Assembly: GCA_004295085.1 (NCBI GenBank)
Contig: SHNF01000002.1
Location: 62,001-126,000, forward strand
Reading direction: 5' to 3'
Length of the DNA: 64,000 bases
Source of the DNA: Planctomycetota bacterium
GTDB taxonomy: Bacteria; Planctomycetota; UBA1135
Part shown: positions 32,763 to 41,108 of the stretch, one piece after another
Layout: every line of letters begins with the position of its first letter
How positions within the stretch are numbered: position 1 is the first letter of the stretch
Program-made: the position numbers and the translations under genes
Notes under the pieces: model-generated
What the model saw: only the letters and a program-made list of their open reading frames with translations
Databases searched by the model: none
Told to the model about the DNA's origin: nothing

Positions 32763-32768
32763 TATCAT
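32763..32768 (+). promoter_or_regulatory. -10 element (TATCAT), leaderless type
   Basis: TATCAT ends 6 nt before ATG 32775. No Shine-Dalgarno lies between, and transcription would start at or next to the start codon. Confidence 0.6.
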
Positions 32769-32774
32769 GCCGCC

Positions 32775-34163
32775 ATGCGCGGGCTCGGGGCCTTGGTGCT
32801 GCCGCTGCTGACCTTCGGCTGCCAGAAGGAAGCACCTGCAGGTGCGGATGCGAAGGAAGCTCTCAACCTCATCCTGATCTCGCTGGACACGTGCCGGGCC
32901 GACCGGCTGGGCGTGTACGGGGCGGCGCGCGGCAACTCGCCGCGGCTGGACGCCTTCGCGCAGGAGTGCGCCGTGTTCACGGACTGCTGGGCCCAGAGCA
33001 CGAGCACGGGGCCGAGCCATCGCTCGCTGTTCAGCGGCCAGTTCGTGCACCGCCACGGCATGCACGACAACTACTTCACCGAGGCGCCGTACACGCTGGC
33101 GGGCGTGCTGGCGGGCGCCGGATGGCGCACGGCGGGCTTCAGCGGCGGCGGCTACGTGCGCAAGAAGTACGGGCTGGACCAGGGCTTCGAGGTGTTCCGC
33201 GAGCCCGCGGGGCAGCCGTACACGCGCGATCTCCCCGAAGTCCTGCCGGTGGCGCGGGAATGGCTGGCGCAGGCCGTGGCCGAGCCCTTCTTCCTGTTCG
33301 TGCACGGCTACGACCCGCACTGCCCGTACTGGCCGCCCGAACCGTGGCGCAGCCAGTATGCCGGCTGGTACCAGGGCGCGTTGGATGCACGGGACAAGTG
33401 CGGGCGCCAGGACTTCGAGCCGCTGATCCGGTCGGGGGAATTCGGCGCGGAGGAGCGGCGCTACGTGAGTGACCTCTACGACGCGGCCGTGGCCAGCGCC
33501 GATGACCAGATCGGGCGCTTCCTGGACGAGTTGCGCGCGCGCGGGCTGCTGGAGCGCTCGCTGGTGGTGTTCTTGAGCGATCACGGGGAGAGCCTGGGCG
33601 AGCACGACTGGGTCGGCCACACGCGCATGTGGGAGGAGCAGTTGCGCGTGCCTTTGATGATCCGTTTCCCAGGCGGGGAGCACGCGGGGCGCTACGACGA
33701 CCCGGTCATGCTGGTGGACGTGTTCTCCACCGTGCTCGGCGCGCTGAGCGTGCCGGCGCCGGAGGGGGCGCAGGGAATTGACCTGATGCCGCGCCTGCGC
33801 GGCGGCGCGCCCCTGCCGGCGGAGCGGCTGCGCCTGGCGCAGTTCGGCGCGCGCGAGTCGCTGCGCCTCGACGCGCGCTGGAAGCTGACCACGCGCAGCG
33901 TCAAGGGCGTGCTCACGGAGCGCGAGCTGTACGACCTGCAGGCCGACGCCGGCGAGACGCGCAACCTGTACGCCACGGCGGAGGGGCGGGAGGTGTTCGA
34001 CCGCCTGTACGCGCGCTACCAGGAATGGCGCGGCGACACGCAGGCGCAGGACGCGCGCCACCGCGGCCGGCGCGTGGAGGTGGAGACCTCGGAGGAGGAC
34101 GCCGCCGCGCTGGCCGAAGTCGGCTATGCCGGCGCCGCCGCCGGCGGCAGTGACGAGGACTGA
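32775..34163 (+). CDS. sulfatase-like hydrolase lipoprotein with Thr at the nucleophile position
   Basis: 462-aa protein with a signal peptide and lipobox L-T-F-G-C (Cys16). The fold is the S1 sulfatase/alkaline-phosphatase superfamily: L-I-S-L-D-T-C-R-A-D-R-L-G-V-Y-G at residues 34-49 supplies metal ligands, and G-Y-D-P-H-C-P-Y and L-S-D-H-G-E-S-L-G-E-H follow in order. The active-site loop reads T78-G-P-S-H82-R-S-L-F-S-G instead of C-x-P-S-R, so Cys needed for formylglycine is absent and Arg is shifted by a His. The family of T-x-P-S-H proteins is common in sulfatase-rich genomes; substrates may be phosphate esters rather than sulfates. The C-terminus is Ala/Asp-rich. Confidence 0.85.
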   Translation: MRGLGALVLPLLTFGCQKEAPAGADAKEALNLILISLDTCRADRLGVYGAARGNSPRLDAFAQECAVFTDCWAQSTSTGPSHRSLFSGQFVHRHGMHDNYFTEAPYTLAGVLAGAGWRTAGFSGGGYVRKKYGLDQGFEVFREPAGQPYTRDLPEVLPVAREWLAQAVAEPFFLFVHGYDPHCPYWPPEPWRSQYAGWYQGALDARDKCGRQDFEPLIRSGEFGAEERRYVSDLYDAAVASADDQIGRFLDELRARGLLERSLVVFLSDHGESLGEHDWVGHTRMWEEQLRVPLMIRFPGGEHAGRYDDPVMLVDVFSTVLGALSVPAPEGAQGIDLMPRLRGGAPLPAERLRLAQFGARESLRLDARWKLTTRSVKGVLTERELYDLQADAGETRNLYATAEGREVFDRLYARYQEWRGDTQAQDARHRGRRVEVETSEEDAAALAEVGYAGAAAGGSDED

Positions 34164-34173
34164 AGCAGGCCGC

Positions 34174-34179
34174 TATCCT
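34174..34179 (+). promoter_or_regulatory. -10 element (TATCCT), leaderless type
   Basis: TATCCT ends 8 nt before ATG 34188, with a GC-only spacer. Same arrangement as at the sulfatase gene. Confidence 0.55.
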
Positions 34180-34187
34180 GGCCGGCG

Positions 34188-34823
34188 ATGGCTCTGCCCG
34201 AGTCAGGGGTCCTGCAGCTGGGCCAGACCGTGCTGCGCTGGCGCGGCGACGGCGCGCCGGGCCGCGGGGACCGCGTTGTGGAGCTGGCGCAGGCGCTGCC
34301 GCGCCTGGAGTCCTGGATCGCCGCAGGCGGACTGCTGGGGGTGCAGGCCGTGCATCCGCTGGCCAGCCTGGCGCGGCACCGGCGCAGCGGCTACTCGCTG
34401 CTGGCGCTGGGACCGGGCGCGGCGCTGCCGGCGCTGGCCGGGGTCGCGTACGGCTTCCACAGCGTGGCCGCGGTGCTGCCGCCGGAAGACCGCGGCGCGT
34501 TCCTGGCGGCGGCGGAATCCATGCGCAGCGGCAACGAGGTCCTTGTCGCCGAGACCCTGGAGCAGCTGCGCCCCGGCCTGCAGTTCCAGCGCGTGCTGCT
34601 CGGCTGCGGCGGGCGCGTGCCCGCGCTGGCGGAAGCGGCGCCGCTGGTGCCGCGCCTGCGCCTCGAAGGGCATTGGGTGTGGTACGGCCTGCCGGCGCAC
34701 GCGGTGGAGGACGCGTTCCGCAGCCTGGCGCAGCGCGGCATGCACCTGCGCGGCTGCGGCTTCTCCGGCGGTTACGCTTACCTCTCCGGCTCGCTCGAGA
34801 ACCCCGACAGCTTCCGTCCATGA
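34188..34823 (+). CDS. hypothetical protein, Leu/Ala-rich
   Basis: 211-aa soluble-looking protein of unknown family. It contains L-G-Q-T-V-L-R-W-R-G-D-G at the start, a hydrophobic G-L-L-G-V-Q-A-V-H-P-L-A-S-L region (48-61), and G-H-W-V-W-Y-G-L-P-A-H-A-V-E-D-A-F near residues 161-177. It ends with G-F-S-G-G-Y-A-Y-L-S-G-S-L. No signal peptide. The stop overlaps the methyltransferase start by 4 nt, so the two are probably co-translated and functionally linked. Not recognised. Confidence 0.6.
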   Translation: MALPESGVLQLGQTVLRWRGDGAPGRGDRVVELAQALPRLESWIAAGGLLGVQAVHPLASLARHRRSGYSLLALGPGAALPALAGVAYGFHSVAAVLPPEDRGAFLAAAESMRSGNEVLVAETLEQLRPGLQFQRVLLGCGGRVPALAEAAPLVPRLRLEGHWVWYGLPAHAVEDAFRSLAQRGMHLRGCGFSGGYAYLSGSLENPDSFRP

Positions 34824-35539
34824 CCACTCCTTCCGCCACTCCGTCCCTCGAGTCCGTCGGGTCCACGTTCGACGCCTGGGCCGCCGACGGCCGCGCCGAG
34901 GGCATGGAGGACGATCACCGCGACGTGGTCCTGCAGATGCTGGACCGTGCCGAGCTGGCGCCGCAGCACCACGTGCTGGACGTCGGCTGCGGCACCGGCT
35001 GGACCGTGCGCCTGCTGGCGCGCGTGGTGGCGCAGGGGCGCGCGCACGGCGTGGACCTGTCCGGGCAGATGATCGCGCGCGCGCGCAGCGCCGCGACGCC
35101 GGCCAACGCGAGCTTCACCGCGGCCCCGGTGCACGCGCTGCCCTTCGCCACGGACTCGCTGGATCGCGTGGTCAGCATGGAGTCGATCTACTACTGGAGC
35201 GAGCTGGAGGCCGGCCTGCGCGAGATCCGGCGCGTGCTGCGCCCGGGCGGCCGGTTCCTGGTCGCCATGGAGTACTTCCGCGAGAATCCGCACAGCGCGC
35301 ACTGGGGCCGCAGGATGGGCCTGGCGCTGCATCACCTGTCCGCGCCGGAGTGGGAGGCGCGCCTGCAGGACGCCGGATTCACGCAGGTGGGCAGCGAGCT
35401 CCTGCACGACCGGCGCCGGCGCCAGACCGCGGCCGAGTTCGGGGCCGACCCCTGCCATCCGGACTACCAGAACTACCTGGCGCACAAGGAGGCCGGCGCG
35501 CTGCTGCTGCGCGCGGGCAAGGCGCCGGCTCAGGACTGA
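34820..35539 (+). CDS. class I SAM-dependent methyltransferase
   Basis: 239-aa methyltransferase from ATG 34820. The SAM-binding motif I is V-L-D-V-G-C-G-T-G-W-T (about residues 53-63), motif II V-D-L-S-G-Q-M-I (80-87), and motif post-II L-P-F-A-T-D-S-L-D-R-V-V-S-M (about 110-123). The late H-L-S-A-P-E-W-E-A-R-L-Q-D-A-G-F-T is a usual C-terminal helix-strand of these enzymes. Substrate unknown; UbiE/COQ5-like small-molecule methylation is the nearest general comparison. It is coupled with the upstream hypothetical gene. The gene ends 10 nt inside the convergent rarA stop. Confidence 0.8.
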   Translation: MTTPSATPSLESVGSTFDAWAADGRAEGMEDDHRDVVLQMLDRAELAPQHHVLDVGCGTGWTVRLLARVVAQGRAHGVDLSGQMIARARSAATPANASFTAAPVHALPFATDSLDRVVSMESIYYWSELEAGLREIRRVLRPGGRFLVAMEYFRENPHSAHWGRRMGLALHHLSAPEWEARLQDAGFTQVGSELLHDRRRRQTAAEFGADPCHPDYQNYLAHKEAGALLLRAGKAPAQD

Positions 35540-36873
35540 GCGCGGCGGCGCGCGATCTCGGCCTTGAGCTCGGCCAGGCGCTGTTGCAGGCGCGCCTCGA
35601 CGCCGCGCGCCGTCGGGTGGTAGAAGCGGCGCCCGGCCAGCGCCTCGGGCAGGCACTCCATCGCGGTGATGGCGTCCGCATCGTCGTGCGCGTGCTGGTA
35701 GCCGCGGCCGTAGCCCAGCCCGCGCATGAAGCGCGTGGGCGCGTTGCGGATGTGCAGCGGCACCGGGTACGCGTAGCCCTCCCCCACCAGCGCGCTGGCG
35801 TCGCCGTAGGCGCGGTACGCCGCGTCGGACTTGGGCGCCAGCGCCAGGTACAGCGCGCACTCCGCCAGCGCCAGCTCGCCCTCGGGACTGCCGAGGAAGT
35901 GGAAGGCGTCGCGGCAGGCCAGCGCGTAGCGCAGGGCGTTCGGATCGGCCAGGCCGATGTCCTCGATGGCCATGCGCACCAGGCGCCGCGCCAGGTACAG
36001 CGGATCCTCGCCGCTCTTGAGCATGCGCGTCAGCCAGTACAGGGCCGCGTCCGGGTCGGAGCTGCGCACCGACTTGTGCAGCGCGCTGATCAGGTCGAAG
36101 TGCTGCTCGCCCTCCTTGTCGTACAGGAGGGCCCGGCCCTGGAACACGCTCTCCAGCGCCGCGTCGCGCAGCGGCTCGCCCACGTCGGACTGGCGCGCCG
36201 CCGCCTCCAGCGCCAGCAGGGCGCGCCGGGCGTCGCCGCTGCCGAAGCGCGCCAGTGCCTGCAGCTGCTCGGCGCGGGCCGCGTGCCGGCGCGCGCCCAG
36301 CCCGCGCTCGGTGTCCGCCAGCGCGCGGCGCAGCAGCCCCACCAGCTCCTCCTCGCTCAAGGGCTGGAGCACGTGCACCTGCACCCGGCTCATCAGCGGT
36401 CCGATCACCTCGAACGAGGGGTTCTCGGTCGTGGCGCCCACCAGCAGCACGTCGCCGCGCTCCACGAACGGCAGGAACGCGTCCTGCTGGGCCTTGTTGA
36501 AGCGGTGGATCTCGTCCACGAACAGCAGCGTGCGCCGGCCGCCGCGCTGGCGCGCGAGCTGCGCCTGCTCCATCGCCTCGCGCACCTCCTTGATGCCGCT
36601 CAGCACGGCCGAGAAGTTGCGGAAGCTGAAGTCGCCGCGCTGGGCCAGCAGCAGCGCCAGCGTGGTCTTGCCGGTGCCCGGCGGCCCCCAGAACACCATC
36701 GAGGCGAACTCGCCGCTCTCGAACATGCGCCGCAGCGGCGCGCCGGGCCCGACCAGGTGCTGTTGGCCCACGACCTCGTCCAGGCTGCGCGGCCGCATGC
36801 GCTCGGCCAGCGGCGCGTCGGCGCGCGGCGGCTGCGGCGCCGCCTGCGGCTCCTCGAACAGGCCGCCGCTCAT
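35530..36873 (-). CDS. rarA: replication-associated recombination protein A (AAA+ ATPase)
   Basis: 447-aa RarA/MgsA ATPase, related to clamp loaders and RuvB, acting at stalled replication forks. Start ATG 36873 overlaps the stop of the upstream methyltransferase gene by 4 nt. Features: G-Q-Q-H-L-V-G-P-G (36-44), Walker A G-P-P-G-T-G-K-T (63-70), Walker B L-L-F-V-D-E-I-H-R-F-N-K, sensor 1 G-A-T-T-E-N-P-S-F and the family-specific L-H-K-S-V-R-S-S-D-P-D-A-A-L-Y-W-L and A-I-E-D-I-G-L-A-D-P-N-A stretches. The C-terminal H-P-T-A-R-G-V-E segment is typical. It lies in a SpoU-rarA operon. Confidence 0.95.
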   Translation of the reverse strand: MSGGLFEEPQAAPQPPRADAPLAERMRPRSLDEVVGQQHLVGPGAPLRRMFESGEFASMVFWGPPGTGKTTLALLLAQRGDFSFRNFSAVLSGIKEVREAMEQAQLARQRGGRRTLLFVDEIHRFNKAQQDAFLPFVERGDVLLVGATTENPSFEVIGPLMSRVQVHVLQPLSEEELVGLLRRALADTERGLGARRHAARAEQLQALARFGSGDARRALLALEAAARQSDVGEPLRDAALESVFQGRALLYDKEGEQHFDLISALHKSVRSSDPDAALYWLTRMLKSGEDPLYLARRLVRMAIEDIGLADPNALRYALACRDAFHFLGSPEGELALAECALYLALAPKSDAAYRAYGDASALVGEGYAYPVPLHIRNAPTRFMRGLGYGRGYQHAHDDADAITAMECLPEALAGRRFYHPTARGVEARLQQRLAELKAEIARRRAQS

Positions 36874-37667
36874 GAGGCCCCGCGCAAGGCGTACGCGAGC
36901 ACGGCCGCGGCCGTGGCCACGTTCAACGATTCCACGCCCCGGCGCAGCGGCACGGCCACGCGCCGCGCGCACGCGTCCAGCTGCAGCGGCGCCAGGCCGC
37001 GGCCCTCCTCGCCGAGCAGCAGCGCCACGGCGCCCCGGCGCGCCACCGTGGACACGTCCTGTCCCGCGGCGTCGGCGGCCCACAGCTCCACGCCCTGCTC
37101 CGCCGCCTCCGCCACCAGCTCCTCCCACTCCACCCGGTCCGCCGCCGGCAGCCGGAAGGTCGTGCCGCTGGCGCCGCGCAGGGCGCGCGGATGCCACAGC
37201 GAGGCGCCGCCGGCCAGCGCCATCACGCCCGCGGCGCCCAGGCCGGCCGCCGCCCGGCCCACCGCTCCGACGTTGCCCGGCTCCTGCACGCCGCAGGCGA
37301 CCAGGGCCAGGCCTCGTGCCAGAGCGCAGGCCCGGAGCACCTCCGCCGCGGTGCCCGGCGGACGCCGCGCCAGCGCCAGCAGGCCGCGCGGGCTGTCCAG
37401 GTCGCTGACGCCGTCCAGAAGCTTGCCCGCGCAGGGCAGCACTTCGGCGTCGGCCTCCTCGGCGCGTTGCAGCAGCGCGCGCGCCGGCGCGTCCTGCTGC
37501 TCCGGGTCGTAGAGCACCCAGTCCAGCGCCAGCTCGGCGTCCAGGGCCTCTTCCAGGAGGTGGCGCCCCTCCAGCAGCATGTGCTCCCGATCCTTGCCGG
37601 CGCGCACCGCGCGCACCGCCTTCAAGCGCGGGTTCTGGGGCGATCGAACCGGTTCCACCGCGGCCAC
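36870..37667 (-). CDS. TrmH/SpoU-family RNA 2'-O-methyltransferase
   Basis: 265-aa enzyme. GTG 37667 is chosen because TAGAAT ends 7 nt upstream; ATG 37676 overlaps that hexamer and would be too close. The N-terminal 100 residues are the RNA-binding substrate domain (S-P-Q-N-P-R-L-K-A-V, F/L-L-E-G-R-H-L-L-E-E-A). The C-terminal SPOUT knot has motif 1 G-N-V-G-A-V-G-R-A, motif 2 L-L-L-G-E-E-G-R-G-L and motif 3 V-P-L-R-R-G-V-E-S-L-N-V-A-T-A-A-A-V. It methylates the 2'-O-ribose of rRNA or tRNA; the exact site is unknown. It is coupled to rarA downstream. Confidence 0.88.
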   Translation of the reverse strand: MAAVEPVRSPQNPRLKAVRAVRAGKDREHMLLEGRHLLEEALDAELALDWVLYDPEQQDAPARALLQRAEEADAEVLPCAGKLLDGVSDLDSPRGLLALARRPPGTAAEVLRACALARGLALVACGVQEPGNVGAVGRAAAGLGAAGVMALAGGASLWHPRALRGASGTTFRLPAADRVEWEELVAEAAEQGVELWAADAAGQDVSTVARRGAVALLLGEEGRGLAPLQLDACARRVAVPLRRGVESLNVATAAAVLAYALRGAS

Positions 37668-37674
37668 GGCGCGC

Positions 37675-37680
37675 ATTCTA
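37675..37680 (-). promoter_or_regulatory. -10 element (TAGAAT) of the SpoU-rarA operon
   Basis: On the minus strand TAGAAT ends 7 nt before GTG 37667. It lies back to back with the same hexamer serving rsgA on the other strand, with 15 nt between them. Confidence 0.55.
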
Positions 37681-37695
37681 GGCGGCAACGGCGCC

Positions 37696-37701
37696 TAGAA
37701 T
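37696..37701 (+). promoter_or_regulatory. -10 element (TAGAAT), leaderless type, rsgA
   Basis: TAGAAT ends 9 nt before GTG 37711, with a GC-only spacer and no ribosome-binding site. Divergent with the SpoU promoter. Confidence 0.55.
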
Positions 37702-37710
37702 CGGGCCCCA

Positions 37711-38655
37711 GTGGCGGCCGCCGGGCTTCGCGAGGGGCTGGTCACCCGCGTGGACGCGCGCCAGTGCGACGTCGCCGTGGGCGGCCAGACCGTGGCCGCG
37801 ACGCTGCGCGGGCGCCTGTTCGAGGAACACGGCGAGGACCGCTCGCCGGTGGCCGTGGGCGACCGCGTGCGTCTCGGCACGGAGGGCGGCGAGCTGGCCA
37901 TCGAGGAGATCCTGCCGCGCCGCAACGTCTTCGCGCGCCGCGCCTCCGGTGCGGAAGTGCGCCGCCAGCTCATCGCCGCCAACGTGGACCAGCTGCTGGT
38001 CGTGAGCTCCTTCGGCACGCCGCCGTTCAGCAGCATCACCGCCGATCGCATCCTGGCCGCCGCGCACTTCCACGGCGTGCCCGCGGTGCTGGTGCTGAAC
38101 AAGGCGGACCTGGCCGCGCCGGGGCAGCTCGAGGCCGTGCGCCTCACCTACGAGCGCGCCGGCTACCCGGTGCTGGCGACCTCCGCCGCCGACAACACCG
38201 GCATCGAGGCCTTGCGCGAATGCCTGCGCGGCCGGACCAGCGTCGTGTACGGGCTGTCCGGGGCCGGCAAGTCGACCCTGCTCAACATCATCGAGCCCGG
38301 CCTCGGCCTGCGCGTGCAGGCGGTCTCGCGCGCGCTGCGCAGCGGGCAGCACACCACCACCTTCGCCCGCATGCACGCGCTCGCGCTGGGCGGCGCCGTC
38401 ATCGACACGCCGGGGGTCCGCAGCTTCCGCCCGTACGGCATCCCGCCCTGGGAGCTGCGCCTGCACTTCCCCGAGATCGCCGCGGCCGGCGCCCGCTGCA
38501 GCATGCGCGCCTGCCAGCACCGCGACGAGCCCGGTTGCGCGGTGCGCGCGGCCGTGGAGGGCGCCGCGCTCCCGGAGAGCCGCTACCGTTCGTACCTGGA
38601 GCTGCTGGCCGAGCTGGAGCAGATCTACGGCGGCCCCGGCAGCTCGGACCGCTGA
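37711..38655 (+). CDS. rsgA: ribosome small-subunit-dependent GTPase A
   Basis: 314-aa circularly permuted GTPase that assists late maturation of the 30S subunit. The N-terminal OB domain (residues 5-75) is followed by G4 V-L-N-K-A-D (about 129-134), G5-like T-S-A-A-D-N, then G1 G-L-S-G-A-G-K-S-T (about 187-195), G2 H-T-T-T and G3 D-T-P-G-V. The C-terminal zinc site is C-S-M-R-A-C-Q-H-R-D-E-P-G-C. Length and order are those of bacterial RsgA/YjeQ. The start is a GTG; upstream divergent gene is the SpoU methyltransferase. Confidence 0.96.
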   Translation: MAAAGLREGLVTRVDARQCDVAVGGQTVAATLRGRLFEEHGEDRSPVAVGDRVRLGTEGGELAIEEILPRRNVFARRASGAEVRRQLIAANVDQLLVVSSFGTPPFSSITADRILAAAHFHGVPAVLVLNKADLAAPGQLEAVRLTYERAGYPVLATSAADNTGIEALRECLRGRTSVVYGLSGAGKSTLLNIIEPGLGLRVQAVSRALRSGQHTTTFARMHALALGGAVIDTPGVRSFRPYGIPPWELRLHFPEIAAAGARCSMRACQHRDEPGCAVRAAVEGAALPESRYRSYLELLAELEQIYGGPGSSDR

Positions 38656-38704
38656 GGAGCGCCGCCGCCGGCATCAACGCGGCGCGCGGCTTCCGAACGA
38701 GCGT

Positions 38705-39892
38705 TCATCCGCCATGGCCGCGCAGCGCAGCATCGTGCTGCAGCGCTTCGCCGGCCACCTCCACCACGCGGCGGACGACGTCGCCCAGGATGGTGTCGGG
38801 CGTGCTGGCGCCGGCGGTGAAGGCCACGGCGACCGGACCGGCGGGCAGCCAGTCGCGCTGCTCGCAGAGCTGGCCGCTATGGCGGTCGCGGTGGCGCAGG
38901 AGCGCCGGCGCGATGCACTCCGGTCCCTCGATGTGATAGGAGGGAATGCCTTCGGCGTCGCCCACGCGCGCCAGGTTGCGCGTGTTGCTCGAGTCATAGC
39001 CGCCGACCACCAGGAACAGGTCCGGGCGCTCGTTCACGACCTCCGTGGCCGCGTCCTGGTTCTCCTGGGTGGCGGCGCAGATCGTGTCGAAGTCGCGGAA
39101 GAACTCCTGGAGCGAATCCTCCCCGTCCCGGCGCACCAGGGCGGCGCGCAGGCGCGCGGCGATGGCGCGCGACTCGCTGGCCAGCATGGTCGTCTGGTTG
39201 ATCAGGCCGATCTTGTGCAGGTCGCGCCGCGGCTCGAAGGACGGGAGCGTGGCGCTGGGATGCAGGGCGCGGCGCAGGTCCTCCTGCGCGGACCTTCCCT
39301 CCAGGTAGCGCGCCAGCGCCTCGGCCTCGTGCAGGTCGTGCACGACGACGTACTGGCCGCCGGCGTGGCTCACCAGCGAGCAGGTGGCGCGGGTCTCGTC
39401 GTGGCCCACGGTGCCGTGGATGACGGTGGTGAAGCCTTCCTGGATGTACTTGAGGGTGCGTTTGTGCGGCTTGATCACCCACGGGCAGGTCGTGTCCACG
39501 ATCTCGCAGCCGCGGGCGCGCAGCGGCTCCATCTCCTCGACCGGCGCCGAGAACGCCGGCACGATGACGACGTCCTCGGGGCCCATGCGCTCCAGGGCGC
39601 CGGCCTCGGCCTGCGGCCCGTGCAGGAAACGGATGCCCATGCGCAGCATGTCGGCGTTGACGCGCGGGTTATGGATGATGGAGTTGAGCAGCCACAGGCG
39701 CCGGCCGGGGAACTGGCGCCGGGCGTCGGCCACCATGGCCAGGGCCCGGTCCACGCCCCAGCAGAAGCCGAACTTCTGCGGCAGCAGCAGGAGCAGGCGC
39801 CCGGCCTGGACGCTGCCGCGCTCGCGCAGGCGGTCCACGAGGGGGCTGCGGTAGCTGTAGCGGGTGTCGGTGTCCGCGTAAGGCTCGGTCAT
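38705..39892 (-). CDS. ispH: 4-hydroxy-3-methylbut-2-enyl diphosphate reductase
   Basis: 395-aa [4Fe-4S] enzyme catalysing the last step of the MEP isoprenoid pathway to IPP and DMAPP. ATG 39892 overlaps the folC stop by 4 nt; the open frame continues upstream but lies inside folC. Three conserved cysteines: G-F-C-W-G-V (about residue 44), T-T-C-P-W-V and T-I-C-A-A-T-Q. Other typical parts are I-H-N-P-R-V-N, G-Y-D-S-S-N-T-R-N-L and A-F-T-A-G-A-S-T-P. At 395 aa it belongs to the long IspH form known in cyanobacteria and plants rather than the about 310-aa E. coli form. Confidence 0.93.
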   Translation of the reverse strand: MTEPYADTDTRYSYRSPLVDRLRERGSVQAGRLLLLLPQKFGFCWGVDRALAMVADARRQFPGRRLWLLNSIIHNPRVNADMLRMGIRFLHGPQAEAGALERMGPEDVVIVPAFSAPVEEMEPLRARGCEIVDTTCPWVIKPHKRTLKYIQEGFTTVIHGTVGHDETRATCSLVSHAGGQYVVVHDLHEAEALARYLEGRSAQEDLRRALHPSATLPSFEPRRDLHKIGLINQTTMLASESRAIAARLRAALVRRDGEDSLQEFFRDFDTICAATQENQDAATEVVNERPDLFLVVGGYDSSNTRNLARVGDAEGIPSYHIEGPECIAPALLRHRDRHSGQLCEQRDWLPAGPVAVAFTAGASTPDTILGDVVRRVVEVAGEALQHDAALRGHGG

Positions 39893-41085
39893 GCGTGCAA
39901 GCGGGTGCGGAGGAACCCTACCAGATAGGTCGAGCCGGTGATGAGGAGGACCTCGGGTCCCGGAGGGAACCCGGGCTGGCGCAGCGGCGTGGCGCCGAAG
40001 ACCGGAGCCAGCGCCGCGGGATCGGCCGATTCGGGGTGATCGCCAGCGGGGGCCGTCCACCAGCTCTCGCCGTCGGGCCGCGGCGGCAGCGCGGCAGCGA
40101 TCCCGGCGGCGTCCTTGTCGCGGCGCAGGGCCAGCACCACGCCGCGACGCGCGCCGGGGAACTCGCGGCGGAAGGCCGCCAGGGCCGCGCTCAGGGACGA
40201 GGCGGTATGGGCCATGTCGAAGACCACGGGACGCCCGTCGGGCGCGATGCCACGCTCCCAGCGACCTGGAATGGCGAGCGCGGCGGCGGGCAGGGCGTGC
40301 AGGGCCGCCGCGGCGCCCGGAAATGTTTGCTGGAGCACAGCGGCGGCCAGGGCGTAATTGCGCTGCATGTGCGGCTGCGGGTACGGCAGGTCGGGACGCC
40401 GGGCGGCGAGGTCCGGAAGCTCGAGCAGGTCCTGGCCCAGGTCCGCGGCGCGCTGCGCCAGCACGGCCCGCGCGGGATGCCAGCTCTCCAGTCCGCTCCA
40501 CAGCTGTGCGCCGCGCTTGTAGATGCCGGCCTTCTCCCGGGCGATGGCCTGCAGCGAGTCGCCCAGGATCTCCACGTGCTCGCGCTCGATGGAGGTCACC
40601 AGCGCCGCGACGGACTGGATGACGTTGGTGCTGTCCAGGCGTCCGCCCAGGCCCACCTCCACCACCCAGACGTCGCAGCCGGCGGCGCGGAAGGTGGTGA
40701 AGGCCGCCGCGGTCAGGAGATCGAACACGGTCTCGGGGCCGCGCGCGGCGCGCAGGCTCCGCTCCAGGGCGTCGGCCAGCAGCGCGTCGGACGCCGGCGC
40801 GCCGGCGACCTGGATGCGCTCGCGCCAGTCGCTCAGGTGCGGCGACGTGTACAGCCCGGTGCGCCGGCCGGCGGCCCGCAGCCCGCGCTCCAGGAAGTGG
40901 CAGGTGGAGCCCTTGCCCTTGGAGCCGGCCACGTGGACGGCGACGGCGCCCGCCTGCGGGCTGCCGAGTCGCTGCAGGAGCGCCGTCACCGGCGCCAGGT
41001 CGAAGGCCGCGACGGAGCCGCGGGCCGTGCGCTCGTGGTCGGTGCGCCGCTGCAGCTCCGACCAAAGGGCTGTCAACCGGTCCAC
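39889..41085 (-). CDS. folC: folylpolyglutamate / dihydrofolate synthase
   Basis: 398-aa ATP-dependent ligase adding glutamate to folates. P-loop-like G-S-K-G-K-G-S-T-C near residues 50-58 (Mur-ligase type), then L-Y-T-S-P-H-L-S-D-W-R-E-R-I, G-L-G-G-R-L-D-S-T-N and E-R-E-H-V-E-I-L-G. A V-V-F-D-M-A-H-T segment appears in the C-terminal half. It is slightly short for the family. GTG 41085 is 6 nt after TAGGCT (41097-41092, minus strand). It forms a two-gene unit with ispH. Confidence 0.92.
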   Translation of the reverse strand: MDRLTALWSELQRRTDHERTARGSVAAFDLAPVTALLQRLGSPQAGAVAVHVAGSKGKGSTCHFLERGLRAAGRRTGLYTSPHLSDWRERIQVAGAPASDALLADALERSLRAARGPETVFDLLTAAAFTTFRAAGCDVWVVEVGLGGRLDSTNVIQSVAALVTSIEREHVEILGDSLQAIAREKAGIYKRGAQLWSGLESWHPARAVLAQRAADLGQDLLELPDLAARRPDLPYPQPHMQRNYALAAAVLQQTFPGAAAALHALPAAALAIPGRWERGIAPDGRPVVFDMAHTASSLSAALAAFRREFPGARRGVVLALRRDKDAAGIAAALPPRPDGESWWTAPAGDHPESADPAALAPVFGATPLRQPGFPPGPEVLLITGSTYLVGFLRTRLHA

Positions 41086-41091
41086 TGTGGT

Positions 41092-41097
41092 AGCCTA
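41092..41097 (-). promoter_or_regulatory. -10 element (TAGGCT), leaderless type, folC
   Basis: Minus-strand TAGGCT ends 6 nt before GTG 41085. The plus-strand complement (TAGCCT, 41091-41096) may serve the divergent Nudix-like gene, 12 nt before its ATG. Confidence 0.5.
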
Positions 41098-41108
41098 AGG
41101 AAGAGCTG

